The translations under genes were made by a program, and so were the position numbers. The notes below the pieces were generated by a model, which saw only the letters and a list, made by a program, of their open reading frames with translations, was not told the DNA's origin and ran no database searches. Below are positions 16,677 through 25,013 of a stretch of DNA of 39,207 nucleotides, piece after piece (within the stretch, counting starts at the first letter, position 1; the number at the start of each line of letters is the position of its first letter). The DNA comes from Candidatus Lachnoclostridium stercorigallinarum. GTDB taxonomy: Bacteria > Bacillota > Clostridia > Lachnospirales > Lachnospiraceae. The DNA is taken from assembly GCA_019116745.1 (NCBI GenBank), contig DXBC01000042.1, forward strand, positions 1 through 39,207, read 5' to 3'.

Positions 16677-16705
16677 ATTCTATTGCAAAAATATCTGGCT
16701 GTCAA
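16677..16705 (-). promoter_or_regulatory. Strong promoter of the Met-rich small ORF (and probably metNIQ)
   Basis: A perfect TTGACA and TAGAAT are separated by exactly 17 nt on the minus strand. The transcript would start near 16669 and begin with a CGGTTT-CGGA-AAACCG hairpin before the RBS. Confidence 0.8.
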
Positions 16706-16752
16706 GCATAATTTTGCATTCGGGCCTGTCAAAGCCCTCTCCCACTCCGTTT

Positions 16753-18180
16753 TCAGCGGCAGAGCTCTGCGATTGCCTGAGCGAAAATCTTCGCGCTGGT
16801 GAGCAGCTCGTCGATCACCGCAAACTCATCCGCCCCGTGCATTCTGTTTTCCGTGCCCGGCATGGAAGCGCCGAACGCCACGCCGTTTTTCAGATCGTGG
16901 ACATAGGTTCCGCCTCCTGTGGATTCGCACTGGCCCTTCAGCCCCGTGTACTCCTCATAGACCTTCAGAAGGGTCTGGACAAAATGAGAATCTCCCGGAA
17001 CATGGTGAGGCGGGATCATGGAATCGGTGAGGAAGGAGAAGCCTTTGCCCTCCATCAGCTTCTTCACCGGCTGCAGGGCATTTTCCTCGTTGGCGCAGAC
17101 CGGACACCTGCTGTCAAACCAGCCTTCCAGGCCGGTCTCCGTCACTTCCAGCATACTGAAGGTCAGGGTCAGCTTTCCGGAAAGCTCATCCTCCATCTGA
17201 ATTCCCAGGGCCTCGCCGCTTACGTCTCCGTGGGGGAAGCACTCCTCCAGCTTCTTTAACATCTCCGTCTGGGCACAGGGGGCCAGGGGCAGACGGTTTG
17301 CCAGATAAATCAGACCGGTCAGGGCATTGTTTCCACCTTCCGGATGGGCTGCGTGGGCGCCTTCTCCCACCGCCGTCACCTTCGCCGTCTGATCTCCCTT
17401 TTCCAGGGTGTAATCGCTGTATTCCGCCTCAAAATGAATGCCGATGGCTTCCTCCGCCTCTTTCATGGCCTTCTCCAGCACATCCGTATCCACTCCCTGG
17501 AAGACCGCCTCAGCCTTTCCGGGGAGCACGTTGATCTTGACGCCGGCGTGAATGGCGCAGAGTCTGGGAAGGACGCTGCCTTTTTCCCACTCCGCCGTGA
17601 AATGGCCGCGGAGCATTCCCTTTTCCGTGTTGATCACCGGAAAGCTGGCGTCGGGAGAAAAGGTCATGGGAGCCTCATCCACCGCCGCGTAATAGTGGGG
17701 AATATCGGAGCTTCCGCACTCCTCATCCGTTCCCAGAATCAGCCTCACATTTTTGCTCACGGGAATTTCCAGCTCCTTCACCGCCCGCATGGCGTAAAGA
17801 GCCGCCACCGCCGGTCCCTTGTCATCGGCGGTTCCCCGGCCGTAGAGCTTTCCGTCTTTCTCCAGAGGCTCAAAGGGCTTTGTGATCTCCCAGCCCTCTC
17901 CGGCGGGAACCACATCCAGATGGGCCAGAATATCCAGCCCCGGCTCCCTGTCGTTTAAATCGGCGGTGCCCACATAATTGTCGTAATTGCAGACGGAGAA
18001 TCCATACCTCTCCGCCATGCCGAGAGCCATGCCAAGGGCAGCGCAGACGCCTTCCCCGAAGGGCATTCCCTCTTTGTAGGGCATTTTCTCACTGTTGATC
18101 CGGCACAGGGTAATAATGTCGTTTAACATTTCCTGCCTGTGGCTGTCAATATATTCTTCAATCTTATCGCGGTATTCCAT
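16753..18180 (-). CDS. pepV: PepV-type dipeptidase (M20 family)
   Basis: This 475-residue zinc dipeptidase of the M20/PepV (Sapep) group has metal and catalytic motifs LAHLDVVPAGEGW, GRGTADDKGP, GTDEECGSSDI and the C-terminal His region ATGG-like CESTGGGTYVHDL. It probably hydrolyses dipeptides released during peptide uptake. The start at 18180 (MEYRDKIEEY) has GGAGG 7 nt upstream; in-frame Mets upstream were rejected for lack of an RBS. It follows the YqeY-like gene by 48 nt and may share its transcript. It ends next to the promoter at 16677-16705. Confidence 0.92.
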   Translation of the reverse strand: MEYRDKIEEYIDSHRQEMLNDIITLCRINSEKMPYKEGMPFGEGVCAALGMALGMAERYGFSVCNYDNYVGTADLNDREPGLDILAHLDVVPAGEGWEITKPFEPLEKDGKLYGRGTADDKGPAVAALYAMRAVKELEIPVSKNVRLILGTDEECGSSDIPHYYAAVDEAPMTFSPDASFPVINTEKGMLRGHFTAEWEKGSVLPRLCAIHAGVKINVLPGKAEAVFQGVDTDVLEKAMKEAEEAIGIHFEAEYSDYTLEKGDQTAKVTAVGEGAHAAHPEGGNNALTGLIYLANRLPLAPCAQTEMLKKLEECFPHGDVSGEALGIQMEDELSGKLTLTFSMLEVTETGLEGWFDSRCPVCANEENALQPVKKLMEGKGFSFLTDSMIPPHHVPGDSHFVQTLLKVYEEYTGLKGQCESTGGGTYVHDLKNGVAFGASMPGTENRMHGADEFAVIDELLTSAKIFAQAIAELCR

Positions 18181-18228
18181 CGCTTTTCCTCCGTTTCTCT
18201 CCCCGTCCGGTGACGGACAGCCCATTCT

Positions 18229-18684
18229 TTACCGGAACATGGATCCCAATACCCGGTTTACCTCTTTTCCGTCGGCTCTTCCCTTTACCCGGGGCATCAG
18301 CTCTTTCATGATCCGTCCCTTGTCCTTCGCCGTGGGGGCCTCAATTCCCAGCTCCGAGAGCACCTGGCTGATCACTTCCCGGATCTGATCCTCATTCATG
18401 TCCTCCGGGGCGAACTCCTGGTACACTTCCATGCGGAATTTTGCCTCGTTCTTTATATCCTCCCGATCCGCAGGGGCAGACTCCCAGGTCTCCTTCAGCT
18501 GCTTGATCTCCTTTTTCACCACTGCGTTTTCCTCGTCCTCTGTCAGCGGCTCTCTTTTGTCGATCTCCGCATTTTTCAAAGCGGAAAGCAGCATGGAAAG
18601 GGCGTCCTTTCTCTCCTTCTCCTTTGCCTTCATTGCCGCCACCATGGCGGACCTTACCACGTCGATCTTGCTCATATTCTCCAT
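18229..18684 (-). CDS. GatB/YqeY domain protein
   Basis: This 151-residue, largely helical protein matches the YqeY family (tail domain of GatB): MLLSALKNAEIDKRE near the N-terminus and the conserved C-terminal KDKGRIMKELMPRVKGRADGK. A tRNA-dependent amidation role is often assumed but unproven for stand-alone YqeY. The start may be the Met at 18684 or the third-codon-later Met at 18675, which has GGAG better placed. Confidence 0.9.
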   Translation of the reverse strand: MENMSKIDVVRSAMVAAMKAKEKERKDALSMLLSALKNAEIDKREPLTEDEENAVVKKEIKQLKETWESAPADREDIKNEAKFRMEVYQEFAPEDMNEDQIREVISQVLSELGIEAPTAKDKGRIMKELMPRVKGRADGKEVNRVLGSMFR

Positions 18685-18750
18685 CCTTTCCGCCCGTTCT
18701 TCCCGCTGCCGGTCAGCACGGGCTGAGCTGTGAAGCTGCCGGTTTTCCCG

Positions 18751-20343
18751 TCAGTTTCTTCCGAACTCGCTGAGCACCAGTCCCGGGTTTCTCTCCAGCA
18801 CCATGCCCACGCTCCAGCTGTTGACAAACAGCAGAAGGGGATTTCCCTTCAGATCCAGAATTCTCTTCATATCCGAAGTTCCCTGAATCTTCGCCGCATC
18901 CACCTGGCTCGTCTTGTCCACCCAGCGGATATACTCATAGGGCAGTTTGTCCAGCTTTACTTCTACATTGTACTCATTCTGCAGGCGGTAAGTCAACACC
19001 TCAAACTGCAGTTCTCCCACTACGCCCACAATAATTTCCTCCATACCCGTATTGTACTCCTGGAAGATCTGGATGGCTCCTTCCTGGGCAATCTGGTTGA
19101 CTCCCTTTAAAAACTGCTTTCTCTTCATGGTGTCCACCTGGCGCACTCTGGCAAAATGCTCCGGCGCAAAGGTGGGAATTCCCTCGAACTCAAATTTTTC
19201 CCCGGAGCTGCACAGCGTGTCTCCGATGGAAAAGATGCCGGGGTCGAACACGCCGATAATGTCTCCCGCGTAGGCCTCCTCCACAATCTTTCTGTCCTGG
19301 GCCATCATCTGCTGAGGCTGGGACAGACGGATCTTCTTTCCGCCCTGCACGTGGTTTACCTCCATGCCCGCCTCAAACTTTCCGGAGACAATGCGCATAA
19401 ACGCAATCCTGTCCCTGTGGGCCTTGTTCATGTTGGCCTGAATCTTAAATACAAAGGCAGAAAACTGCTCCTCAAAGGGATCTACCTCCCTGGTGATAGC
19501 TTTTCTGGGCAGGGGAGAAGTAGTCATTTTCAGGAAGTGCTCCAGGAAAGTCTCCACACCGAAATTGGTGAGAGCCGATCCGAAAAACACAGGGGAGAGC
19601 TTTCCGGCGCTCACCTTCTCCTGATCAAACTCGTCGCTGGCTCCGTCCAACAGTTCGATGTCCTCCAGAAGCTGCTGATGATAAATGGGGCCGATCACCG
19701 ACTCCACATCCGTTCCCTCAAGATCAAATTCCTGAGACGCCACTTCCTTCTGGCCTCCCATGGCGGCGGTGAAGGTGGTGATCTTTTTCGTGCCGCGGTC
19801 GTATACACCCTTGAAGTTTTTCCCGCAGCCGATGGGCCAGTTGACGGGGCAGGTGTGGATGCCCAGCACGCTCTCGATCTCGCTCATCAGCTCAAAGGGA
19901 TCTCTGGCCTCCCGGTCCATCTTGTTGATAAAGGTGAAGATGGGGATTCCCCTCATGACGCAGACCTTGAACAGCTTGATGGTCTGGGCTTCCACGCCCT
20001 TGGAGCCGTCGATGACCATGACCGCAGAATCCGCCGCCATCAGCGTCCGGTAGGTGTCCTCGGAGAAGTCCTGATGGCCGGGGGTATCCAGAATGTTGAT
20101 GCAGTAGCCCTCATAGTTAAACTGCAGCACCGACGAGGTGACGGAGATTCCTCTCTCCTTCTCAATCTCCATCCAGTCGGACACCGCGTGCTTCGTGGCC
20201 TTCCTTCCCTTTACGGTACCGGCCAGATTGATGGCTCCTCCGTAGAGCAGGAATTTCTCCGTAAGGGTAGTCTTTCCCGCGTCCGGGTGGGAAATGATCG
20301 CAAATGTTCTTCTTCTCTTGATTTCTTCCGCTATATTCGCCAA
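18751..20343 (-). CDS. prfC: Peptide chain release factor 3
   Basis: This 530-residue translational GTPase recycles RF1/RF2 from the ribosome. G1 is SHPDAGKTTLTE, switch I region ERGISVTSS, G3 DTPGHQDF and G4 NKMDREA. Domains II and III follow to the family length. The start is TTG at 20343 (MANIAEEI), with GGAGG 8 nt upstream; no in-frame ATG lies near. It is read from a short gap after the coaBC-operon terminator, followed by the YqeY gene after 66 nt without a clear terminator. Confidence 0.96.
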   Translation of the reverse strand: MANIAEEIKRRRTFAIISHPDAGKTTLTEKFLLYGGAINLAGTVKGRKATKHAVSDWMEIEKERGISVTSSVLQFNYEGYCINILDTPGHQDFSEDTYRTLMAADSAVMVIDGSKGVEAQTIKLFKVCVMRGIPIFTFINKMDREARDPFELMSEIESVLGIHTCPVNWPIGCGKNFKGVYDRGTKKITTFTAAMGGQKEVASQEFDLEGTDVESVIGPIYHQQLLEDIELLDGASDEFDQEKVSAGKLSPVFFGSALTNFGVETFLEHFLKMTTSPLPRKAITREVDPFEEQFSAFVFKIQANMNKAHRDRIAFMRIVSGKFEAGMEVNHVQGGKKIRLSQPQQMMAQDRKIVEEAYAGDIIGVFDPGIFSIGDTLCSSGEKFEFEGIPTFAPEHFARVRQVDTMKRKQFLKGVNQIAQEGAIQIFQEYNTGMEEIIVGVVGELQFEVLTYRLQNEYNVEVKLDKLPYEYIRWVDKTSQVDAAKIQGTSDMKRILDLKGNPLLLFVNSWSVGMVLERNPGLVLSEFGRN

Positions 20344-20419
20344 AGATTCCGTCCTCCGTATCTGTAAATAATATCTGATTTTCCGACGGATCCCCCGCCG
20401 GATATGGGTTCAACAAAAA

Positions 20420-20438
20420 GGGCGTCTGAAAAACGCCC
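20420..20438 (-). terminator. Terminator of the coaBC-esterase operon
   Basis: GGGCGT and ACGCCC pair around a 7-nt loop on the minus strand and run into TTTTTG, 9 nt past the esterase stop. Confidence 0.75.
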
Positions 20439-20446
20439 GTTCCATT

Positions 20447-21313
20447 CTAGTATGAAAACGGCGGAAAGTCAACAGTTCCGGGAACTGTCACGCTTTTTGC
20501 CCGAAACTGCCGCTTCACCCACAATCCCGCAAGCTCCGTCCATTTGGCCGCTCCCGGATCGGCGTACTCCCCGTCCGGATCCAGAGCCGTATCCTCATCG
20601 GCCAGAGCCATGGCGTGTCTCCCGCCGGAAAACAGGTGAATTTCCACGCTGACCCCGGCCCTTCTCAGGGCCCCGGCAAACAGCAGGCTGTTTTCCGCCG
20701 CCACCGTCCGGTCCTCCCCCGTATGCCAGAGAAAGACCGGAGGAACCTGTCTGCCCGCCTGTTTTTCCAGGGAAATCAGGTCCCGGAGCCCGGGATCTTC
20801 CCATCTTTCTCCCAGCAGGTTTTTCACGGAGCCTTCGTGGGCATACTCCTCAGCGGAAATCACCGGATAGCAGAGAATCAGCCCGTCCGGGCGGATTTCC
20901 TCTCCCCGCCGGCCGCTTCCCTCCTGTACAAAGGCCTTGTCCCAGTGCACCCCCAGGCAGCCGGCCAGATGGCCGCCGGCAGAGGACCCGCACACAAAGA
21001 TCCGCTCCGGATCGATCTGCCACAGAGGCGCCCGTTCCCGAACCAGGGCCACCGCCTCCGCCAGCTCTAAAAGAGACCTGGGAAATCTGGCCGGGGCCAC
21101 GCTGTAGGCAAGCACAAAAGCCTGATAGCCCATGGCCAGAAACCGCAGGGCATAGGGTTCCCCTTCCCGGCCGGCACACTCCCTGTAGGCCCCGCCGGGA
21201 CAGATGATCACTGCCGGCCGGAGACGGCTTTTTTCAAACTCCATGGTATCCCTCAGATAACAGGTGAGAAGCCCCTGGCCGTCTTTTCCCACAGATACTG
21301 AAAACTGCCTCAT
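20447..21313 (-). CDS. Alpha/beta hydrolase, acetyl-esterase-like
   Basis: This 288-residue cytoplasmic alpha/beta hydrolase has an oxyanion loop CPGGAYRECAGREGEP, nucleophile elbow GSSAGGHLAG, an acid in HTGEDRTV and a catalytic His in SGGRHAMAL. The pattern fits acetyl esterases that deacylate xylo- or other oligosaccharides. No signal peptide is present. It starts inside the last codons of coaBC (ATGA-type 4-nt overlap), so it is translationally coupled to CoA biosynthesis, an unexpected partnership. The substrate is unknown. Confidence 0.85.
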   Translation of the reverse strand: MRQFSVSVGKDGQGLLTCYLRDTMEFEKSRLRPAVIICPGGAYRECAGREGEPYALRFLAMGYQAFVLAYSVAPARFPRSLLELAEAVALVRERAPLWQIDPERIFVCGSSAGGHLAGCLGVHWDKAFVQEGSGRRGEEIRPDGLILCYPVISAEEYAHEGSVKNLLGERWEDPGLRDLISLEKQAGRQVPPVFLWHTGEDRTVAAENSLLFAGALRRAGVSVEIHLFSGGRHAMALADEDTALDPDGEYADPGAAKWTELAGLWVKRQFRAKSVTVPGTVDFPPFSY

Positions 21314-22560
21314 GACTCCCCTGTCTCCTCCGGAGACGATTTTCCCGTCATTCCCAGAGGTGAGGTTTCTCCCGTCATTTCCAGAATGGTATCCAGAAGC
21401 CGGTGGGCCACCTCATCCTTCGTCAGCTTCGGAAGCTCCGTCTCCCGGTCCCCGGTGATAAGGGTCACCACATTGGTATCCGTGCCGAAACCTGCCCCCT
21501 CTACCTTCAGATTGTTGGCCACAATCATGTCCAGATTCTTCTTTTTCAGCTTCGCCCTGGAATTCTCCAGCATATTCTGGGTCTCCATGGAAAACCCGCA
21601 GAGAAACTGTCCATCCCTCTTGTGGACTCCCAGCCAGGCCAGAATATCGTCTGTCCGCTCCAGACGAATGGAAAGATCTCCATCCTTTTTCTTCACCTTT
21701 TCGTCGGAGACCTCCGCCGGCCGGTAGTCCGCCACCGCAGCCGCTTTTACAATCACATCCTGATCCGCCGCTGCTGCCGTCACCGCCTCAAACATCTCCC
21801 TGGCGCTCTTCACCGGCACCAGTTTCACAAAGCGGGGCGGCTTCACTTCCGCATGGGCGGATACCAGAGTCACCTCCGCTCCCCGCAGGGCCGCAGCTTT
21901 TGCCACGGCGTATCCCATTTTTCCCGTGGAGTGGTTGGTGATATAGCGCACCGGGTCAATGGCCTCCATAGTCGCTCCCGCCGTCACCAGAATCTTCTTT
22001 CCCGCCAGGTCTTTCGGAAACGCCGCCGCCTTCACAATATAGTCAAACAATTCCTCCGGCTCCGGCATTTTTCCCGCTCCCGTGTCCCCGCAGGCCAGAT
22101 ATCCGTCTGCCGGGGCGATAACCTCCATCCCATATGTTTCACAGATCTTCAGATTGTCCTGGAGAATGGGATTGGTATACATTCTGGTATTCATGGCCGG
22201 CGCGATGATCTTTGGGCACTGGCAGGCCAGAAACGTGGTGGTGAGCATATCATCCGCCAGGCCGTGAGCCACTTTCGCGATCACATTTGCGGATGCCGGG
22301 GCGATGAGAAAAACGGACGCCCGCTTCGCCAGGGCCACGTGCTCCACGCTGAACTGGAAATTCCGGTCAAAGGTATCCACCAGACATTTATTTCCCGTCA
22401 AGCTTTCAAAGGTAATAGGGTTGATGAAATTGGTGGCGTTCTTCGTCATGATCACTTCCACATCCGCCCCCTGCTTTTTCAGCATGCTGGCCAGACTGGC
22501 GATTTTATACGCGGCGATGCTGCCGGTTACTCCCAGTACCACTGTTTTTCCTTTTAACAT
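21310..22560 (-). CDS. coaBC: CoaBC, phosphopantothenoylcysteine synthetase/decarboxylase
   Basis: This 416-residue bifunctional enzyme makes 4'-phosphopantetheine from 4'-phosphopantothenate and Cys. The CoaC flavoprotein half (about residues 1-180) shows VTGSIAAYK, APASANVIAKVAHGLADD, PAMNTRMYTNP and the Cys lid ACGDTGAGKMPEPE. The CoaB half shows TAGATMEAIDPVRYITNHS and the STGKMG nucleotide region. The start at 22560 has GGGAGG 5-6 nt upstream; an in-frame upstream Met was rejected. It is divergent from coaX, so two CoA-pathway steps face each other across 93 nt. Confidence 0.95.
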   Translation of the reverse strand: MLKGKTVVLGVTGSIAAYKIASLASMLKKQGADVEVIMTKNATNFINPITFESLTGNKCLVDTFDRNFQFSVEHVALAKRASVFLIAPASANVIAKVAHGLADDMLTTTFLACQCPKIIAPAMNTRMYTNPILQDNLKICETYGMEVIAPADGYLACGDTGAGKMPEPEELFDYIVKAAAFPKDLAGKKILVTAGATMEAIDPVRYITNHSTGKMGYAVAKAAALRGAEVTLVSAHAEVKPPRFVKLVPVKSAREMFEAVTAAAADQDVIVKAAAVADYRPAEVSDEKVKKKDGDLSIRLERTDDILAWLGVHKRDGQFLCGFSMETQNMLENSRAKLKKKNLDMIVANNLKVEGAGFGTDTNVVTLITGDRETELPKLTKDEVAHRLLDTILEMTGETSPLGMTGKSSPEETGES

Positions 22561-22572
22561 AGCTGCCTCCCA

Positions 22573-22601
22573 TTGAGTTTTTTTCATAAATATGGTATAA
22601 A
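22573..22601 (+). promoter_or_regulatory. Promoter of coaX
   Basis: TTGAGT and TATAAA are 17 nt apart on the plus strand, in the 93-nt gap shared with coaBC. Confidence 0.5.
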
Positions 22602-22653
22602 ACTATGAGAATAAGTATAGCATGGTTTTCTGCCATTTGAAAGGAGTTCCTTT

Positions 22654-23424
22654 ATGATCCTGGCTATTGACATGGGAAATACCAACATCGTCGTCGGAGG
22701 CGTTGACAGCGAGCACATCTACTTTGAGGAGCGTCTCACCACCGACCGGAACAAGACCAATCTGGAGTATGCCATCTCCATCAAAAACATTCTGGAAATC
22801 CACGGAATCGAGCTCTCCGCCATTGAAGGAACCATCATTTCTTCCGTGGTTCCGCCCTTAAACAACACACTGACCACCGCCATCAAAAAGATCACGGGAA
22901 AGGCTCCTCTTCTGGTGGGCTCCGGAATGAAAACCGGCCTGAATATCATTATGGACAATCCGAAAACCACCGGCAGCGACATGATCGTGGACGCTGTGGC
23001 GGCCCTGCGGGAATATCCCGCTCCCTTAATCATCGTGGATATGGGCACGGCCACCACCATGTCCGTCATCGACCCGGCGGGCAACTACATCGGCGGCGTC
23101 ATTCTGCCCGGCCTTAAAATTTCTCTGGACACTCTGAGCAGCCGCACCGCCCAGCTTCCTCAGATCAGCCTGGAGACACCGGGAAAGGTCATCGGCAAAA
23201 ACACCATCGACTGCATGCGCTCCGGCATCATGTACGGCACCGCAGCCATGATCGACGGCATCATCGACCGGATGGAGGACGAGCTGGGACAGAAAACCAC
23301 CGTCATCGCCACCGGCGGCCTGTCCCGCTTCGTCATGCCCCTGTGCCGCCACCGGATCATTATTGACAACGCGCTGCTGCTAAAGGGTCTCTTTATTCTG
23401 TACCAGAAAAACAAGAAGGCGTAG
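22654..23424 (+). CDS. coaX: Type III pantothenate kinase
   Basis: This 256-residue ASKHA-fold kinase phosphorylates pantothenate and is not feedback-inhibited by CoA. The phosphate loop DMGNTNIVVGG lies at residues 5-15. The nucleotide and catalytic regions follow: GSDMIVDAVAA, DMGTATTMSVID, GGVILPGLKISLDTLS and ATGGLSRF. The RBS is AAAGGAG. The stop codon lies inside the hairpin at 23415-23445. Confidence 0.95.
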   Translation: MILAIDMGNTNIVVGGVDSEHIYFEERLTTDRNKTNLEYAISIKNILEIHGIELSAIEGTIISSVVPPLNNTLTTAIKKITGKAPLLVGSGMKTGLNIIMDNPKTTGSDMIVDAVAALREYPAPLIIVDMGTATTMSVIDPAGNYIGGVILPGLKISLDTLSSRTAQLPQISLETPGKVIGKNTIDCMRSGIMYGTAAMIDGIIDRMEDELGQKTTVIATGGLSRFVMPLCRHRIIIDNALLLKGLFILYQKNKKA

Positions 23425-23445
23425 GGGATTCTCCCCTGCGCCTTC
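23415..23445 (-). terminator. Terminator of the thiXYZ-tatD operon, overlapping the end of coaX
   Basis: GAAGGCG-AGGGG and CCCCT-CGCCTTC form a 12-bp stem with one mismatch. On the minus strand TTGTTTTTC follows. The plus-strand side lacks a T run, so it serves the minus-strand operon better. Confidence 0.7.
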
Positions 23446-23451
23446 AGGCAT

Positions 23452-24186
23452 TTACCCCTCTCTGCGGAAAGCCTTTCCCGCAAACCGCAGAAAGTTCTCT
23501 TCGATTCGTCCGGCCGCCTCGGCCTCATCCACCCCTTTGATAGCTGCAATCTGCCTGAGACTGTTTTCCAGAACTCCCCGCAGGCCGCTCAGGGAAATGT
23601 CCTCTCCCAGGGCCCACTGCACTGCGGAAAATCCGTCGGTCTCCACCATGAGGCGGGAGAGATCCGCCCGCTCCGCTACCTGGCGCACCGCCGGGTTTGC
23701 CGCCACGTCCGGCCCCACGGTAAAATAGCAGTCCTGTTCCAGGTACAGCTCCAGCCATTTCATGTCGGAGTACCAGTGAACCAGGTAACGGCCGGGATAC
23801 TGCCGGATCATCTCCCCGGCTTCTTCCTCCATCCCTTTCACGTGGAGAACCACCGGGCAGCCCCGGCGGGACGCCAGACTGAGCTGCCGCCGGAACACTT
23901 CCCGCTGCACATCCATATCGACCTGGCACCACACACTGTCCAGGCCGATTTCTCCGATGATCTCCGTCCGCTCCAGCCACGGTTCCATGGCCTCAAAAGC
24001 CGCCAGGTCCGCCTTCCACGGATGAAGTCCGCAGGCTTTCACAATCCAGCTTCCGGTGAGACTCTCCAGCTCCCTCGCCTCCGCCTCATCTCCCGCGCAG
24101 ATCATGGTGACAATCTTCTCCTGTCTCCGGTACTCCCGCTCTTCCTCCGTTCCCGGATGGGCATGGCCGTCATAAATCCGTCCCAT
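23452..24186 (-). CDS. TatD-family metal-dependent hydrolase
   Basis: This 244-residue protein has the TatD amidohydrolase pattern with metal ligands in DGHAHP, GLHPW, EIGLDS, VLHVKG, VHWYS and ETDGFS. Family members include 3'-5' DNases, but many have unknown substrates. The start at 24186 has GGAAGG a few nt upstream and overlaps the thiZ-like gene by 17 nt. It is the last gene before the operon terminator, so it is under the TPP riboswitch. A salvage hydrolase role in thiamine or pyrimidine metabolism is a position-based guess. Confidence 0.87.
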   Translation of the reverse strand: MGRIYDGHAHPGTEEEREYRRQEKIVTMICAGDEAEARELESLTGSWIVKACGLHPWKADLAAFEAMEPWLERTEIIGEIGLDSVWCQVDMDVQREVFRRQLSLASRRGCPVVLHVKGMEEEAGEMIRQYPGRYLVHWYSDMKWLELYLEQDCYFTVGPDVAANPAVRQVAERADLSRLMVETDGFSAVQWALGEDISLSGLRGVLENSLRQIAAIKGVDEAEAAGRIEENFLRFAGKAFRREG

Positions 24187-24964
24187 GAGCCTTCCTTTCC
24201 GGCGGACAGGCCGAACCTCCTGCCCCGCCTCCGTCTTTCATGATCTCCCGGTGAATCTGCTTTCTCAGTTCTCCCTGACCGTACAGCCAGTCCCTGCTCC
24301 GACCCTGGGGCGGAACCTCCGGGCGCAGCTCACAGACCACATTCGACGGCCGGCCTCCCAGAATCAGAATCCGGTCGGAAAGATAAATAGCCTCGTCCAT
24401 ATCATGGGTCACCAGCACCACGGTCCGGTTCATCTTCTCCCGCATAGACAGCAGCCAGTCCTGCATTTCTCCCCTGGTAATCACATCCAGAGCTCCGAAA
24501 GGTTCGTCCAGCAGCAGGATCTCCGATTTGCACAGGGCCGTCCGCAGAAACGCCGCCCGCTGCCTCATGCCGCCGGACAGGGCGGAGGGATAGGCGTTTT
24601 CATAGCCCGCCAGACCGAAGGCCGCCATATTTTCCATGGCTTCCTTTCTGGCGCTCTCCAGGTTTCCGTGAATCCGCCCGTAGAGACACACATTATCCAG
24701 AATGGTTTTCCAGGGAAAAAGCAGGTCGTTCTGGGGCATATAGGCAAAATGCTCCGTCATTCCCCGGATCTCCTTCCCATCCACAGAAATCCTTCCGTTC
24801 TCCGGTGTCAGAACCCCTGTAAGCAGCTTCAGAATCGTGGATTTTCCGCATCCGGAAGCTCCCAGAATACTCACAAACTCCCCCTCGGCCACCTGAAAGT
24901 CCAGATGATCCAGCACTTCCCTGTCACTGTAGGAAAAGCGCAGTCCGGAAATCTCCAGTTTCAT
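24170..24964 (-). CDS. thiZ: ABC transporter ATPase, thiamine-precursor importer (ThiZ-like)
   Basis: This 264-residue ATPase has Walker A GASGCGKST, Q-loop MPQNDLLFPW, signature LSGGMRQRAAFLRTAL, Walker B EILLLDEPFGALD and H-loop VTHDMDEA. The pattern fits the nitrate/taurine/HMP family. The start at 24964 (MKLEISGLRF) has GGGAGG 7 nt upstream; upstream in-frame Mets lie in poorly conserved leader. It belongs to the TPP-riboswitch operon with ThiX- and ThiY-like genes. Confidence 0.9.
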   Translation of the reverse strand: MKLEISGLRFSYSDREVLDHLDFQVAEGEFVSILGASGCGKSTILKLLTGVLTPENGRISVDGKEIRGMTEHFAYMPQNDLLFPWKTILDNVCLYGRIHGNLESARKEAMENMAAFGLAGYENAYPSALSGGMRQRAAFLRTALCKSEILLLDEPFGALDVITRGEMQDWLLSMREKMNRTVVLVTHDMDEAIYLSDRILILGGRPSNVVCELRPEVPPQGRSRDWLYGQGELRKQIHREIMKDGGGAGGSACPPERKAHGTDL

Positions 24965-25013
24965 GCTGTTCCTCCCTTCTTTTCCGGCATCTCCCGCCGG
25001 AACACAGCGTTTT

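Noticed and set aside
16320-16752. SAM riboswitch or T-box before metN
   Set aside because: The conserved S-box or T-box elements were not found in this gap.
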